A stretch of 7,858 bases of DNA from UBA7312 sp002715345 (GCA_964009845.1 CAXGIQ010000066.1:1-7858); one strand, 5' to 3'. Shown: positions 1 through 7,122, numbered from the stretch's first letter. The notes: a model not told the origin generated them from the sequence alone. Numbers and translations are program-made.

Positions 1-116
1 CTAAGTTCGAAAAACTGATGCTCTTTTATCAAAAAGGAGTTCAGCAAACAGGATGGAATAAATACAGCATTATCAATTTAAAGTATAAAAACCAATTGGT
101 ATGCGTAAAACGATAG
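1..116 (+). CDS. ftsQ: Cell division protein FtsQ, C-terminal end (partial)
   Basis: Only the last 37 complete codons are present, read in the frame whose codons begin at position 3 and ending with TAG at 114-116; the 5' part lies outside the window. FtsQ is a single-pass membrane protein of the divisome, with its POTRA and beta domains outside the cytoplasmic membrane, and it links FtsB/FtsL to the early division machinery. The visible tail contains FYQKGVQQTGWNKYSIINLK followed by a short beta-strand-like end (KNQLVCVKR), which resembles the C-termini of Bacteroidota FtsQ as I remember them. The stronger argument is position: it sits 3 nt upstream of ftsA in the same orientation, the usual ftsQ-ftsA-ftsZ order. 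With so little sequence, the identification rests mainly on context. Confidence 0.8.
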   Translation, partial: KFEKLMLFYQKGVQQTGWNKYSIINLKYKNQLVCVKR

Positions 117-119
117 CTT

Positions 120-1394
120 ATGGAACAGAAAATTGCCGTAGGATTAGACATTGGGACGACTAAAATCACTGTGATGATTGGTCGAAAAACTGAACACGGA
201 AAGATTGAAATTTTAGGTATGGGTAAAGCACCATCAGCAGGAGTAATGCGTGGTATCGTTGCCAATATCGAAAAGACCACACACTCTATTGAACAGGCAC
301 TTAATGAAGCGGTTTCAAAATCCGGTATTGATGTCAAACAAGTTAATGTAGGCATTGCAGGTCAACACATAAAAAGTTTGCAACACAGAGGACAAATTGT
401 TCGTGAAGATTTGGAATCAGAAATTGGAGAAAGCGACATCAAGGTGTTAACTGATAACATGTACAAGTTGGTAATGGTTCCGGGAGAGGAGATTATACAT
501 GTTTTTCCACAAGAATATATTGTAGATAAGGAAGATGGGATTCATGACCCGAAAGGTATGGTAGGGGTTCAATTAGAAGCCAATTTTCACATCATTACTG
601 GGCAAACAGCGGCCGTGAAAAACATTAAAAAGTGTGTCAATAAGGCAAACCTAGCAATGACTGATCTTACTTTGGAACCCATTGCTTCGGCAGAAGCTGT
701 TTTAGATCCCGAAGAAATTGAGGCAGGAGTAGCATTGGTTGATATTGGTGGAGGAACAACGGACATAGCTATTTTTAAAGATGGAATTATTCGACATACA
801 GCAGTTATTCCATTTGGAGGAAATGTGATTACCAATGATATTAAAGAAGGTTGTAATATTCTAGAGAAACAAGCGGAGTTATTAAAAATCAAATTTGGTT
901 CGGCTTTAAGTAGTCAAAACAAAGAGAATGAAATAGTGTCTATCCCAGGTCTTAGAGGGCGTGATCCTAAAGAGATTTCGTTGAAAATGTTAGCGAGTAT
1001 TATTCAAGCTAGAATGGAAGAAATCATCGAGTTAGTAGTGCATGAAGTTCGCAATTCAGGATATCAAAATAAGTTGATTGGTGGAATTGTAATGACGGGT
1101 GGTGGTTCACAACTAAAACATATTTCTCAGTTGGTGGAATTCCATACTACTATGCAGAGTCGAGTTGGATATCCAAACGAGCATTTAGCATCTACATCTC
1201 CCATAGATGTAAGTAGTCCAATGTATGCAACAGGTGTTGGATTGGTGATGAAAGCATTAGAAAATGAAGAGGATTTAGAAACGATTTCTTCTGGAGGAAA
1301 TAAAAAGAAAATAGGGAAAAGCGGAGGTCTTGGAGAGTTCTTTGGAGGGCTTCTAGATAAGATTGATGACTTCCTAGGAAACGATATGAAATAG
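120..1394 (+). CDS. ftsA: Cell division protein FtsA
   Basis: FtsA is an actin-like ATP-binding protein of 424 residues. It anchors FtsZ filaments to the inner face of the cytoplasmic membrane and recruits later divisome proteins. The actin-fold motifs are visible in order: phosphate-1 loop GLDIGTTK (residues 8-15), the FtsA-specific 1C/SHS2 region (about 80-165), phosphate-2 loop DIGGGTTD (208-215), and the adenosine motif GGIVMTGGGS (321-330). The last stretch after a Gly/Lys-rich linker (about 404-421, GEFFGGLLDKIDDFLG) looks like the amphipathic membrane-targeting helix expected of FtsA. The ATG at 120 is chosen because the conserved LDIGTT motif follows within ten residues and ftsQ ends 3 nt earlier. 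No Shine-Dalgarno sequence precedes it, so translation is probably coupled to ftsQ. The length is normal and no key motif is missing. Confidence 0.97.
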   Translation: MEQKIAVGLDIGTTKITVMIGRKTEHGKIEILGMGKAPSAGVMRGIVANIEKTTHSIEQALNEAVSKSGIDVKQVNVGIAGQHIKSLQHRGQIVREDLESEIGESDIKVLTDNMYKLVMVPGEEIIHVFPQEYIVDKEDGIHDPKGMVGVQLEANFHIITGQTAAVKNIKKCVNKANLAMTDLTLEPIASAEAVLDPEEIEAGVALVDIGGGTTDIAIFKDGIIRHTAVIPFGGNVITNDIKEGCNILEKQAELLKIKFGSALSSQNKENEIVSIPGLRGRDPKEISLKMLASIIQARMEEIIELVVHEVRNSGYQNKLIGGIVMTGGGSQLKHISQLVEFHTTMQSRVGYPNEHLASTSPIDVSSPMYATGVGLVMKALENEEDLETISSGGNKKKIGKSGGLGEFFGGLLDKIDDFLGNDMK

Positions 1395-1427
1395 AAACCT
1401 AATTATTAATCTAATAACTATAAACAA

Positions 1428-3101
1428 ATGACAAATGAAAGCGTATTAGCATTCAACTTGCCAAAAAACCAATCATCGGTGATTAAGGTCATCGGAGTAG
1501 GTGGTGGCGGTAGCAATGCTGTAAACTACATGTTCCACCATGGAATTGAAGGAGTGGACTTCGCAGTGTGTAACACAGATTTGCAAGCACTGGAGGCAAG
1601 TCCTATTCCAAACAAAATTCAGATTGGTGCAGAAATTACAGAAGGATTAGGAGCGGGAGCCAATCCTGAAGTAGGCCGAAAAGCAGCCGAAGAAAGCATC
1701 GATCGAATTGAAGAATTATTAGACAGCAACACTAAAATGTTGTTCATCACTGCCGGAATGGGTGGTGGAACAGGTACAGGTGCAGCTCCTATTATTGCAC
1801 GCGTAGCTAGAGAGAAAGAAATTCTTACAGTAGGTGTTGTAACTGTTCCTTTTTGGACAGAAGGTGGTCACCGTAAGGAATATGCTCAACACGGATTAGA
1901 AGAGTTGAGAGACAATGTGGATACATTACTTGTGATAAATAATGATAAGCTTATCGAGGTGTTTGGTGATTTAACTTTGAGCCAGGCATTTGGAAAAGCA
2001 AATGAGGTGTTAAACACAGCCACTAAAGGTATTGCTGAAGTTATTTCACAAACATTGATGGTGAATATTGACTTGAATGATGCGAAGCGTGTGCTGAAAA
2101 ATAGTGGTACTGCTGTGATGGGACAAGCATATGCGGCTGGCGAAAATCGTGCAATAGAAGCAGTTGAGGCAGCGCTAGACTCTCCATTGTTAAATGACAA
2201 TAACATTAAAGGAGCACAGCAAGTGTTACTTAAAATTGTTACCGGAACAGGAGAGCAAGAAATCCGCATGACGGAATTGTTCAGCATCAAAAAGCATATA
2301 CAAGATGCAGCTGGATGTGATGTGAATATCATTGAAGGTATTGGGGTTGAAGATGGTCTTGGAGATCAAATTTCAGTAACGGTTATTGCAACAGGATTTG
2401 AGGTAAAGGAAGGATTCGGTCCAAGAAAACCAGAGCCTCCAAAAGTGTTCGTTTTGGATGGTGATGATTCTAATTTAGATTTAGTTATGGAAGAATCAGT
2501 GGAGGAAGATGTAGTTGTCTCCAATGAATCAACAGAAGAAGCACCCCAGGCAACTATCAATTTTGAAGAGGTGACTCCAGTTATCAATTTCGATTTAGGA
2601 ACTAAAGAAGAGGAGCAAGAAGCAGAAATTAAAGAAGCTTTAGCAACTTCAGAGGAGGAAGTCTTAGTTGAGCAAGAAGAAGTCACGCCAATGAGTTTTG
2701 AGATTAAGGAGGTAGAAGCACAAGAAGAAGCTCCAGTTGTTCATGTTTTAGGATTGGATGAGATGGATGCGGAAGCTAATCTGCCAGAAGAAATAATTCC
2801 TGACTTAAAGGATGAGAAAGAAGTATTACAAACGCCTATCAATCATGGAATTTCTGCTGAGCAAATGGCTATTAGAAGTCGTGAGCGTATGGATCGTTTG
2901 CGCGACATTAGCTTTAAATTACGTACGCCATCTGGTTTAACAGATTTAGAAAATGAGCCAGCATACAAGCGTAGAAATGTTGAGTTAGAAGAACCGACTC
3001 ACTCTTCAGAATCGGAAGTTGCACAGTACACTTTAAGCGAAGACAATGATAATAATATAGGGATTAAGCCAAACAATTTCTTGCATGATAATGTGGACTA
3101 A
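1428..3101 (+). CDS. ftsZ: Cell division GTPase FtsZ with long acidic C-terminal extension
   Basis: FtsZ is the tubulin homologue that polymerises with GTP to form the cytokinetic ring. It has 557 residues, much longer than the roughly 380 of E. coli FtsZ. The GTPase core spans about 17-325: GVGGGGSNAVN (23-33), tubulin signature GGGTGTG (112-118), and the T7 synergy loop NIDLND with N213, D215 and D218, which completes the active site of the next subunit. Residues 326 to about 475 form a Glu-rich, probably disordered linker. A basic conserved block follows, including SRERMDRLRD (484-493) and KLRTPSGLTDLE (497-508). The end is FLHDNVD rather than the DIPAFLR-type tail of proteobacteria; the block and tail are, from memory, typical of flavobacteria. 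The gene starts 33 nt after ftsA with an A-rich leader and no Shine-Dalgarno. Its TAA overlaps the ATG of the next gene by one base. Confidence 0.98.
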   Translation: MTNESVLAFNLPKNQSSVIKVIGVGGGGSNAVNYMFHHGIEGVDFAVCNTDLQALEASPIPNKIQIGAEITEGLGAGANPEVGRKAAEESIDRIEELLDSNTKMLFITAGMGGGTGTGAAPIIARVAREKEILTVGVVTVPFWTEGGHRKEYAQHGLEELRDNVDTLLVINNDKLIEVFGDLTLSQAFGKANEVLNTATKGIAEVISQTLMVNIDLNDAKRVLKNSGTAVMGQAYAAGENRAIEAVEAALDSPLLNDNNIKGAQQVLLKIVTGTGEQEIRMTELFSIKKHIQDAAGCDVNIIEGIGVEDGLGDQISVTVIATGFEVKEGFGPRKPEPPKVFVLDGDDSNLDLVMEESVEEDVVVSNESTEEAPQATINFEEVTPVINFDLGTKEEEQEAEIKEALATSEEEVLVEQEEVTPMSFEIKEVEAQEEAPVVHVLGLDEMDAEANLPEEIIPDLKDEKEVLQTPINHGISAEQMAIRSRERMDRLRDISFKLRTPSGLTDLENEPAYKRRNVELEEPTHSSESEVAQYTLSEDNDNNIGIKPNNFLHDNVD

Positions 3102-3538
3102 TGATAGATATTAACGAGGAAATTAAGTTGGCTATGTTAGCTAAAGATAGTGTGCGCTTAGCAAGTTTGCGTGCTATTAAAACAGCTTTTATGATGGTTG
3201 AAACCATGAAGGGTGCAAGCGATTTAACTGCTGAAGGTCAGTTGAAAATCATTCAAAAACAAGTTAAGCAGCGCAAAGATGCTGCTGCTATTTATCAAGA
3301 TCAAGGTCGTACAGACTTAGTTGAGGATGAGATGGCGCAGGTAGCTGTTTTGGAAAGTTTCTTGCCTGAACAAATGAGTGAAGAAGAAATCGAAAATGCA
3401 GTGAAAGATATCATTGCAGACTTAGGAGCTTCCTCTATTGCAGATATGGGTAAAGTAATGGGTGTGGCTAGCAAGCAGTTGTCTGGTAAAGCCGATGGTA
3501 AAGTCATAGCTGCTAAAGTGCGACAATTACTCGCATAG
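3101..3538 (+). CDS. yqeY: GatB/YqeY domain-containing protein
   Basis: This 145-residue, all-helical protein matches the GatB/YqeY family along its length. The N-terminal helical part includes LRAIKTAF (23-30) and KIIQKQVKQRKDAAAIY (49-65). The C-terminal part (about 93-145) resembles the tRNA-binding tail domain of GatB, with MGKVMG (116-121) and GKADGKVIAAKV (129-140). The family is compared with the tail of the Asp/Glu-tRNA amidotransferase subunit B, but its cellular role is not settled, so no reaction is assigned. The catalytic portion of GatB is absent; this is the normal stand-alone form, not a truncation. The start is fixed by the TAATG overlap with ftsZ (one shared base), implying translational coupling and co-transcription with the division genes. 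It is the last gene before the hairpin at 3561-3594. Confidence 0.93.
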   Translation: MIDINEEIKLAMLAKDSVRLASLRAIKTAFMMVETMKGASDLTAEGQLKIIQKQVKQRKDAAAIYQDQGRTDLVEDEMAQVAVLESFLPEQMSEEEIENAVKDIIADLGASSIADMGKVMGVASKQLSGKADGKVIAAKVRQLLA

Positions 3539-3560
3539 ATTAAAAAAGTTATTAGGTTTC

Positions 3561-3594
3561 AATAAGCCCTGCTCCTTTTGGAGTGGGGTTTATT
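3561..3594. terminator. Bidirectional hairpin terminator between yqeY and gldD
   Basis: Arms 3561-3575 (AATAAGCCCTGCTCC) and 3580-3594 (GGAGTGGGGTTTATT) form a 15-bp stem with three G-T wobble positions around a TTTT loop. On the plus strand a T-rich stretch (TTTATTATTT) covers the end of the stem and beyond, as in an intrinsic terminator. On the minus strand the mirrored stem ends in CTTATT with only a weak U tract. It lies between two convergent operons and overlaps the last bases of the gldD stop codon, so it probably ends transcription from both sides. Confidence 0.85.
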
Positions 3595-4141
3595 ATTTCC
3601 ACTCCCAGCTATCTACTAAGTGGTAGATATCTGCTTTCAAGAAGTCGCTAACAGGAGTGATAGAATCATTTACTTCAGTATTGAAATAAAGTGCGCCACG
3701 CACAAAGTGATGAGTGCTATCAGTTAAGTAAAACTGCATAGCGGTTGCCGTACTTCCTTCAAAATCGTAAACAATTCCGAATACCTTTTTCTCAGAGTTT
3801 TGGTAGGGTTGTTCGCTTATTCCTTCTGCTACTCTACTGTGCTTATATGCTAAATCGTGCGAGTTGTTAATATGGTCGTGTAGATTGTTTAGAACATTTT
3901 TATAACTAATGTGTAAAGTCCCATTTAATTCCGGAAATTGCACATTAAACCAACAATGTTCTTCTCTGTTTTCTATTTCGGCATATTGTCCATGTTCAAA
4001 AATGAAAGGACAGTTTAAACCACTCTTTTGAAATTCTTTTTCAGGTAGGTTAATTCGGAAAAACCCTCTTGGTTTTGGAGTGTAGTCGTTACTGCAGCCC
4101 ATTAAAAAAAGCACAGTAAATATGTAAGCTACTTTACGCAT
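3593..4141 (-). CDS. gldD: Gliding motility lipoprotein GldD
   Basis: GldD is one of the lipoproteins required for flavobacterial gliding and for function of the linked type IX secretion system; its biochemical activity is unknown. The 182-residue product begins with a lipoprotein signal peptide: positively charged MRK, a hydrophobic run, and lipobox L-M-G-C with Cys16 as the lipidated residue. Right after it is DYTPKPRGFFRINLPEKEF (19-37), a segment I recognise as characteristic of the GldD family. Two further cysteines (44 and 63) follow lipidation and could pair outside the cytoplasm. I chose the ATG at 4141 over the in-frame TTG at 4144. Both leave a valid signal peptide, and ATG gives a compact 8-nt overlap (ATGCGTAA) with the gldE stop. 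There is no Shine-Dalgarno, so coupling to gldE is likely. The gene ends in the shared terminator hairpin. Confidence 0.93.
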   Translation of the reverse strand: MRKVAYIFTVLFLMGCSNDYTPKPRGFFRINLPEKEFQKSGLNCPFIFEHGQYAEIENREEHCWFNVQFPELNGTLHISYKNVLNNLHDHINNSHDLAYKHSRVAEGISEQPYQNSEKKVFGIVYDFEGSTATAMQFYLTDSTHHFVRGALYFNTEVNDSITPVSDFLKADIYHLVDSWEWK

Positions 4142-5447
4142 CAATACTAAGTTTAACGCGTTTTACTCTTCTTTGATCAACGCTTTCTATAGTAAAAGTG
4201 TAGGGATTGTACGCTAATATTTCTCCTTTTTCTGGAATGTTTCCTTTCAACTCTAAGATAAGCCCTGCTAAAGTGTCGGCATCACCTTTTACTTCATCGA
4301 AGTAATCGATTTCTCCATCAATAGTTTTTAATACATCGTTTAAAGAAGTTTTTCCTTCAAAGATGTAGTTGTTGTTATCGAGTTTAGAAAAAATGATTCC
4401 GTCATCATCAAATTCATCATTGATTTCTCCAACAATTTCTTCAATGATATCTTCTAGTGTAACGATTCCGGAAGTTCCCCCATATTCATCTACCACTATG
4501 GCTAAGTGTATTTTTTTCTCTTGGAATTCTTTCAAGAGATCGTCAATCATTTTGCTTTCAGGAACGAAAAATGGTGTTCGAACCAAGCTTGTCCAGTCAA
4601 ACTTTTCTTCTTTGATGTGTGGAAGTATGTCTTTGATATAAAGTACTCCTAAAATTGTGTCGAATTTTTCTTTGTAAACAGGAATTCTAGAATATCCAGA
4701 GTTGACTACTAATTTTTTAACCTCTTCAAAAGAGGTTTGCTCTTCAATAGCAATTACATCTACTCTAGATTTCATAATTTCCTTTACATCAATATTTCCA
4801 AACTCTACAATACTTCTTAAGATGCGTTTTTCCTCTTCATTGGTGTCGTTTTCGCCTGCCAAATCCAATGCTGTAGAAAGTTCATCCACTGAAATTTGAT
4901 ATCCCTTGTTTTGAAAGCGTTTTTCTATCACAGAAGTTGTGGCAACCAATACGTTGCTTATAGGAGCAAAAACCTTGCTCAAAATCTTGATGGGCGTGCT
5001 CATAAAGGACGCAAAAGCTAATGCGTTTTGATTGGCAAAAACCTTAGGAATCACTTCTCCTAACAGTAAAAGAAGAAAGGTAACTACTACTACTTGAATA
5101 ATGAATTCCAAAATAGGAAATCCATTAAAGTTAAAGAGGCCTGCTGTGATGTAGGTAGACAATATAATAATAGCCACATTCACAAAATTGTTGGTGATGA
5201 GAATAGTGGCTAATAAATGGTTTGGGCGGTGCAGTAATTTTTTTATTACTTCCTGTCTTTTACTCATTTCTTTCTCTTGCCACTTATTTGGATTAAGTGA
5301 AAAGAATGCTACTTCAGAACCTGAAATAAGTGCCGAACATAGCAATAGTAAAAACATAGCGCCTATTGCTAATGTCAATTCCCAGTTTAGTGGGTTCAAG
5401 AAAGTTTCTTGTAATAATAAGATGCGCTGCTGCGGGTCTTCGTCCAA
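4134..5447 (-). CDS. gldE: Gliding motility-associated membrane protein GldE (DUF21/CBS/CorC-HlyC type)
   Basis: GldE (437 residues) has the architecture of the CNNM/CorC/HlyC transporter-like family. The N-terminal DUF21 membrane domain spans about 20-175, with hydrophobic segments near 24-42, 80-102 and 112-132 and the typical GSEVAFFSL (43-51). A CBS-domain pair occupies about 220-340, including SGYSRIPVYKE (250-260) and VVDEYGGTSGIVTLEDIIEE (318-337). A CorC/HlyC-type C-terminal domain covers about 355-435. In gliding Bacteroidota the gldE product works with or supports GldD; whether it transports an ion is not shown here. The start is TTG at 5447: an in-frame stop lies at 5463-5465, no ATG lies between it and the membrane domain, and LDEDPQQ resembles the M-D-x-D-P start I recall from other GldE proteins. 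The start lies 20 nt after the ssb stop. A generic hemolysin/CorC annotation would also fit, but adjacency to gldD decides it. Confidence 0.93.
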   Translation of the reverse strand: MDEDPQQRILLLQETFLNPLNWELTLAIGAMFLLLLCSALISGSEVAFFSLNPNKWQEKEMSKRQEVIKKLLHRPNHLLATILITNNFVNVAIIILSTYITAGLFNFNGFPILEFIIQVVVVTFLLLLLGEVIPKVFANQNALAFASFMSTPIKILSKVFAPISNVLVATTSVIEKRFQNKGYQISVDELSTALDLAGENDTNEEEKRILRSIVEFGNIDVKEIMKSRVDVIAIEEQTSFEEVKKLVVNSGYSRIPVYKEKFDTILGVLYIKDILPHIKEEKFDWTSLVRTPFFVPESKMIDDLLKEFQEKKIHLAIVVDEYGGTSGIVTLEDIIEEIVGEINDEFDDDGIIFSKLDNNNYIFEGKTSLNDVLKTIDGEIDYFDEVKGDADTLAGLILELKGNIPEKGEILAYNPYTFTIESVDQRRVKRVKLSIDA

Positions 5448-5467
5448 ATTTTTACAATTTCGTTACA

Positions 5468-5890
5468 CTAAAAAGGAAGGTCGTCACCTGGTTCTGGTGT
5501 AGGAAGTTCAGGCTCTTTTGCCATTTTAGGGGTAGTTTCTGCTTTCTCCGATTTTCTTCCACCTAACATTTCCAAATTATCGCACAATACCTCGGTTGTA
5601 TAACGGGTGTTTCCATCTTTATCTTCCCAAGATCTGGTGCGCAAACGGCCTTCAATGTAAACGCTGTCACCCTTTTTAATATAAGGCTCTACCACTTTAG
5701 CGGCTAGTCCACCACGCGTTACCACAGTGTGCCATTCAGTGTGCGTTACTTTTTCTCCACTTTCTTTACGCGTAAATGTTTCGGAGGTTGCTAAAGGAAA
5801 TCGTGCTAGTGAACCGCCATTTTCAAAGTGGCGAACTTCTGGGTCTTTTCCCAGGTTTCCAACTAAAATTACTTTATTAACACTTGCCAT
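5468..5890 (-). CDS. ssb: Single-stranded DNA-binding protein SSB
   Basis: SSB coats single-stranded DNA during replication, repair and recombination and recruits partner proteins through its acidic tail. The 140-residue protein has a complete OB-fold (about 1-110): NKVILVGNLGKDPEVR (5-20), TEWHTVV (51-57) with the conserved base-stacking Trp53, YIKKGDSVYIEGRLRTRSW (70-88), and ending NLEMLGG (105-111). A short Pro/Glu-rich linker leads to the terminal DDLPF (136-140), the usual protein-interaction tip. The linker of about 25 residues is short compared with E. coli SSB but common in Bacteroidota. The ATG at 5890 begins MASVNKVILVG, the expected N-terminus. The gene follows mutY by 36 nt and appears to have its own promoter at 5914-5944. 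gldE begins 20 nt downstream with no terminator between, so gldE and gldD are probably transcribed from here. Confidence 0.97.
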   Translation of the reverse strand: MASVNKVILVGNLGKDPEVRHFENGGSLARFPLATSETFTRKESGEKVTHTEWHTVVTRGGLAAKVVEPYIKKGDSVYIEGRLRTRSWEDKDGNTRYTTEVLCDNLEMLGGRKSEKAETTPKMAKEPELPTPEPGDDLPF

Positions 5891-5913
5891 TTTTATGTTT
5901 TAAGGTTATCTAC

Positions 5914-5944
5914 CAAATATAACACATTAGCACGAATTTGTCAA
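5914..5944 (-). promoter_or_regulatory. Candidate Bacteroidota-type promoter for ssb-gldE-gldD
   Basis: On the minus strand, TTG (5944-5942, within TTGACA) is followed after exactly 20 nt by TATATTTG (5921-5914). This matches the Bacteroidota housekeeping pattern of a -33 TTG-like box and a -7 TAnnTTTG box. It straddles the last codons and stop of mutY and would start transcription roughly 15-20 nt before the ssb ATG. It would let ssb, gldE and gldD be expressed independently of mutY. Confidence 0.7.
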
Positions 5945-6976
5945 TCCTTTGTCTTGCAAAAATAACTCAATTAGACGAGGTATGGGGTATTGTTCTAAAT
6001 CTTCTAGCGGAATTTTTTGAGTGTTTTTTAATGATGGTTCTGATGTGGTATTAACGCTCCAGAAACGAGCCAAAATGGTTCTATGACTTAGGATGTGTTT
6101 GTATTCTTTAGATGTGCTGAAAACCTCAAAAGGGACTCCTAAAAATTTCTGTGCTTCTGCAAGAATTTCTTGTTCATTTGTCTTTTTTTCTTTTTCGAAA
6201 AGTGGGAAGTCGTATAGGTTTTGCCAAATACCTTTGTTGCTTCTTTTTTTCAGAAATGTATTTCCTTGATATTCGATAAAGAAGTAGTCGAAATAGAGTT
6301 TCTTTTGTTTAATAGTTTTGAGCTTCACAGGTAATTCGATAACGGATTTCTCCTGGTGAGCAACACAACTTTCTTGCAAAGGACAAGTGTTGCAATCTGG
6401 ATTGACAGGTTTGCATTGTTGCGATCCAAACTCCATAATTCCTTGATTATAATCGCTAGCACTTTGCTTATCTAATAGTTCGTTGGCTAGTGCAAAGAAG
6501 GTTTTCTTGCCTTCTGTGGAGTTGATGGGTGTGTGAATCCCAAAATAACGAGCAAGTAATCGGTATACATTCCCGTCTACTACTGCATGAGGTAAATCGT
6601 ATGCAAATGAAGCGATAGCTGCTGCAGTGTATTCTCCAACTCCTTTTAAAGACAGAATGTCTTTATGTGTGCTCGGGAATTTTCCGTCAAACTTTTGTAT
6701 CACTTGTTTAGCGGCAAAGTGTAAGTTTCTAGCTCTAGAGTAATAGCCTAGTCCTTGCCATAATTTTAAGACTTCCTCTTCTTGTGCTCCTGCTAAATTT
6801 TGAATGCTTGGATACCGTTCAATAAAACGATGGTAATAAGGAGTTCCTTGCTCTACACGAGTTTGTTGTAAAATGATTTCGGACAGCCAAATTTTGTATG
6901 GGTCTTTAATCCCTCTCCAAGGTAAATCACGCTTGTGTTGCTTATACCAAGAAATAATTTGTACTGAAAAAGTCAT
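5927..6976 (-). CDS. mutY: A/G-specific adenine DNA glycosylase MutY
   Basis: MutY removes adenine mispaired with 8-oxoguanine or guanine, starting base-excision repair. The 349-residue protein is full length. The HhH-GPD glycosylase domain shows LPWRG (18-22), LSEIILQQTRV (31-41) with catalytic Glu33, the helix-hairpin-helix LKGVGEYTAAAIASFAY (110-126), and VDGNVYR (133-139) with catalytic Asp134. The [4Fe-4S] cluster ligands have the canonical C-x6-C-x2-C-x5-C spacing at Cys188, 195, 198 and 204. The C-terminal Nudix-like 8-oxoG recognition domain covers about 225-345, with the recognition loop as LSH (296-298) in place of the better-known FSH. The ATG at 6976 puts the conserved W-Y-x-x-x-x-R-D-L-P-W segment at residues 10-20, as expected. 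It is divergent from the HU gene, and its stop overlaps the candidate ssb promoter. Confidence 0.97.
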   Translation of the reverse strand: MTFSVQIISWYKQHKRDLPWRGIKDPYKIWLSEIILQQTRVEQGTPYYHRFIERYPSIQNLAGAQEEEVLKLWQGLGYYSRARNLHFAAKQVIQKFDGKFPSTHKDILSLKGVGEYTAAAIASFAYDLPHAVVDGNVYRLLARYFGIHTPINSTEGKKTFFALANELLDKQSASDYNQGIMEFGSQQCKPVNPDCNTCPLQESCVAHQEKSVIELPVKLKTIKQKKLYFDYFFIEYQGNTFLKKRSNKGIWQNLYDFPLFEKEKKTNEQEILAEAQKFLGVPFEVFSTSKEYKHILSHRTILARFWSVNTTSEPSLKNTQKIPLEDLEQYPIPRLIELFLQDKGLTNSC

Positions 6977-7016
6977 AAGTTGTTGAAAAATAACTTCCTA
7001 AAAAGATAAGGATTCG

Positions 7017-7024
7017 CAAAAATA
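7017..7024 (-). promoter_or_regulatory. Possible -7 box for mutY
   Basis: The minus strand reads TATTTTTG here, matching TAnnTTTG, about 40 nt before the mutY ATG. I could not find a convincing -33 TTG at the expected distance, so this is a weak candidate only. The divergent intergenic region must hold the mutY promoter unless one lies further back. Confidence 0.3.
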
Positions 7025-7037
7025 AAATTAAATAGCG

Positions 7038-7069
7038 TTATTAGTTTCTATAAAAAGTTGATATATTTG
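7038..7069 (+). promoter_or_regulatory. Candidate promoter for the HU-family gene
   Basis: TATATTTG at 7062-7069 is a perfect TAnnTTTG -7 box. A TTA at 7038-7040, 21 nt upstream, could serve as a degenerate -33 element in an AT-rich context. Transcription would start near 7075, giving an A/T-rich leader of roughly 45-50 nt before the ATG at 7123, with no Shine-Dalgarno and an A-rich run (AAATAAAAAACA) just before the start. This fits a strongly expressed flavobacterial gene. Confidence 0.7.
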
Positions 7070-7122
7070 CGCCCTCAATACGAAATGTGTTGGTTTTTAA
7101 CGTTTAAAGCAAATAAAAAACA

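Noticed and set aside
587..892. Open frame on the minus strand opposite ftsA
   Set aside because: It is wholly inside a clear ftsA coding region and its translation has no recognisable motif; the same holds for the opposite-strand frames at 41-355, 1886-2332, 2366-2686 and 3301-3507.
4142..4144. TTG as the start of gldD
   Set aside because: It is in frame directly before an ATG; ATG is favoured and gives an equally good signal peptide.
4369..4641. Plus-strand open frame opposite gldE, also 4702-4899, 5188-5502 and 5366-5566
   Set aside because: Ser/Ile-rich translations typical of antisense frames; they sit opposite strongly conserved gldE/ssb codons.
6082..6090. LSH instead of FSH in the MutY 8-oxoG recognition loop as a sign of lost function
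   Set aside because: Ser and His are kept, Leu is a conservative change, and all catalytic and Fe-S residues are present.
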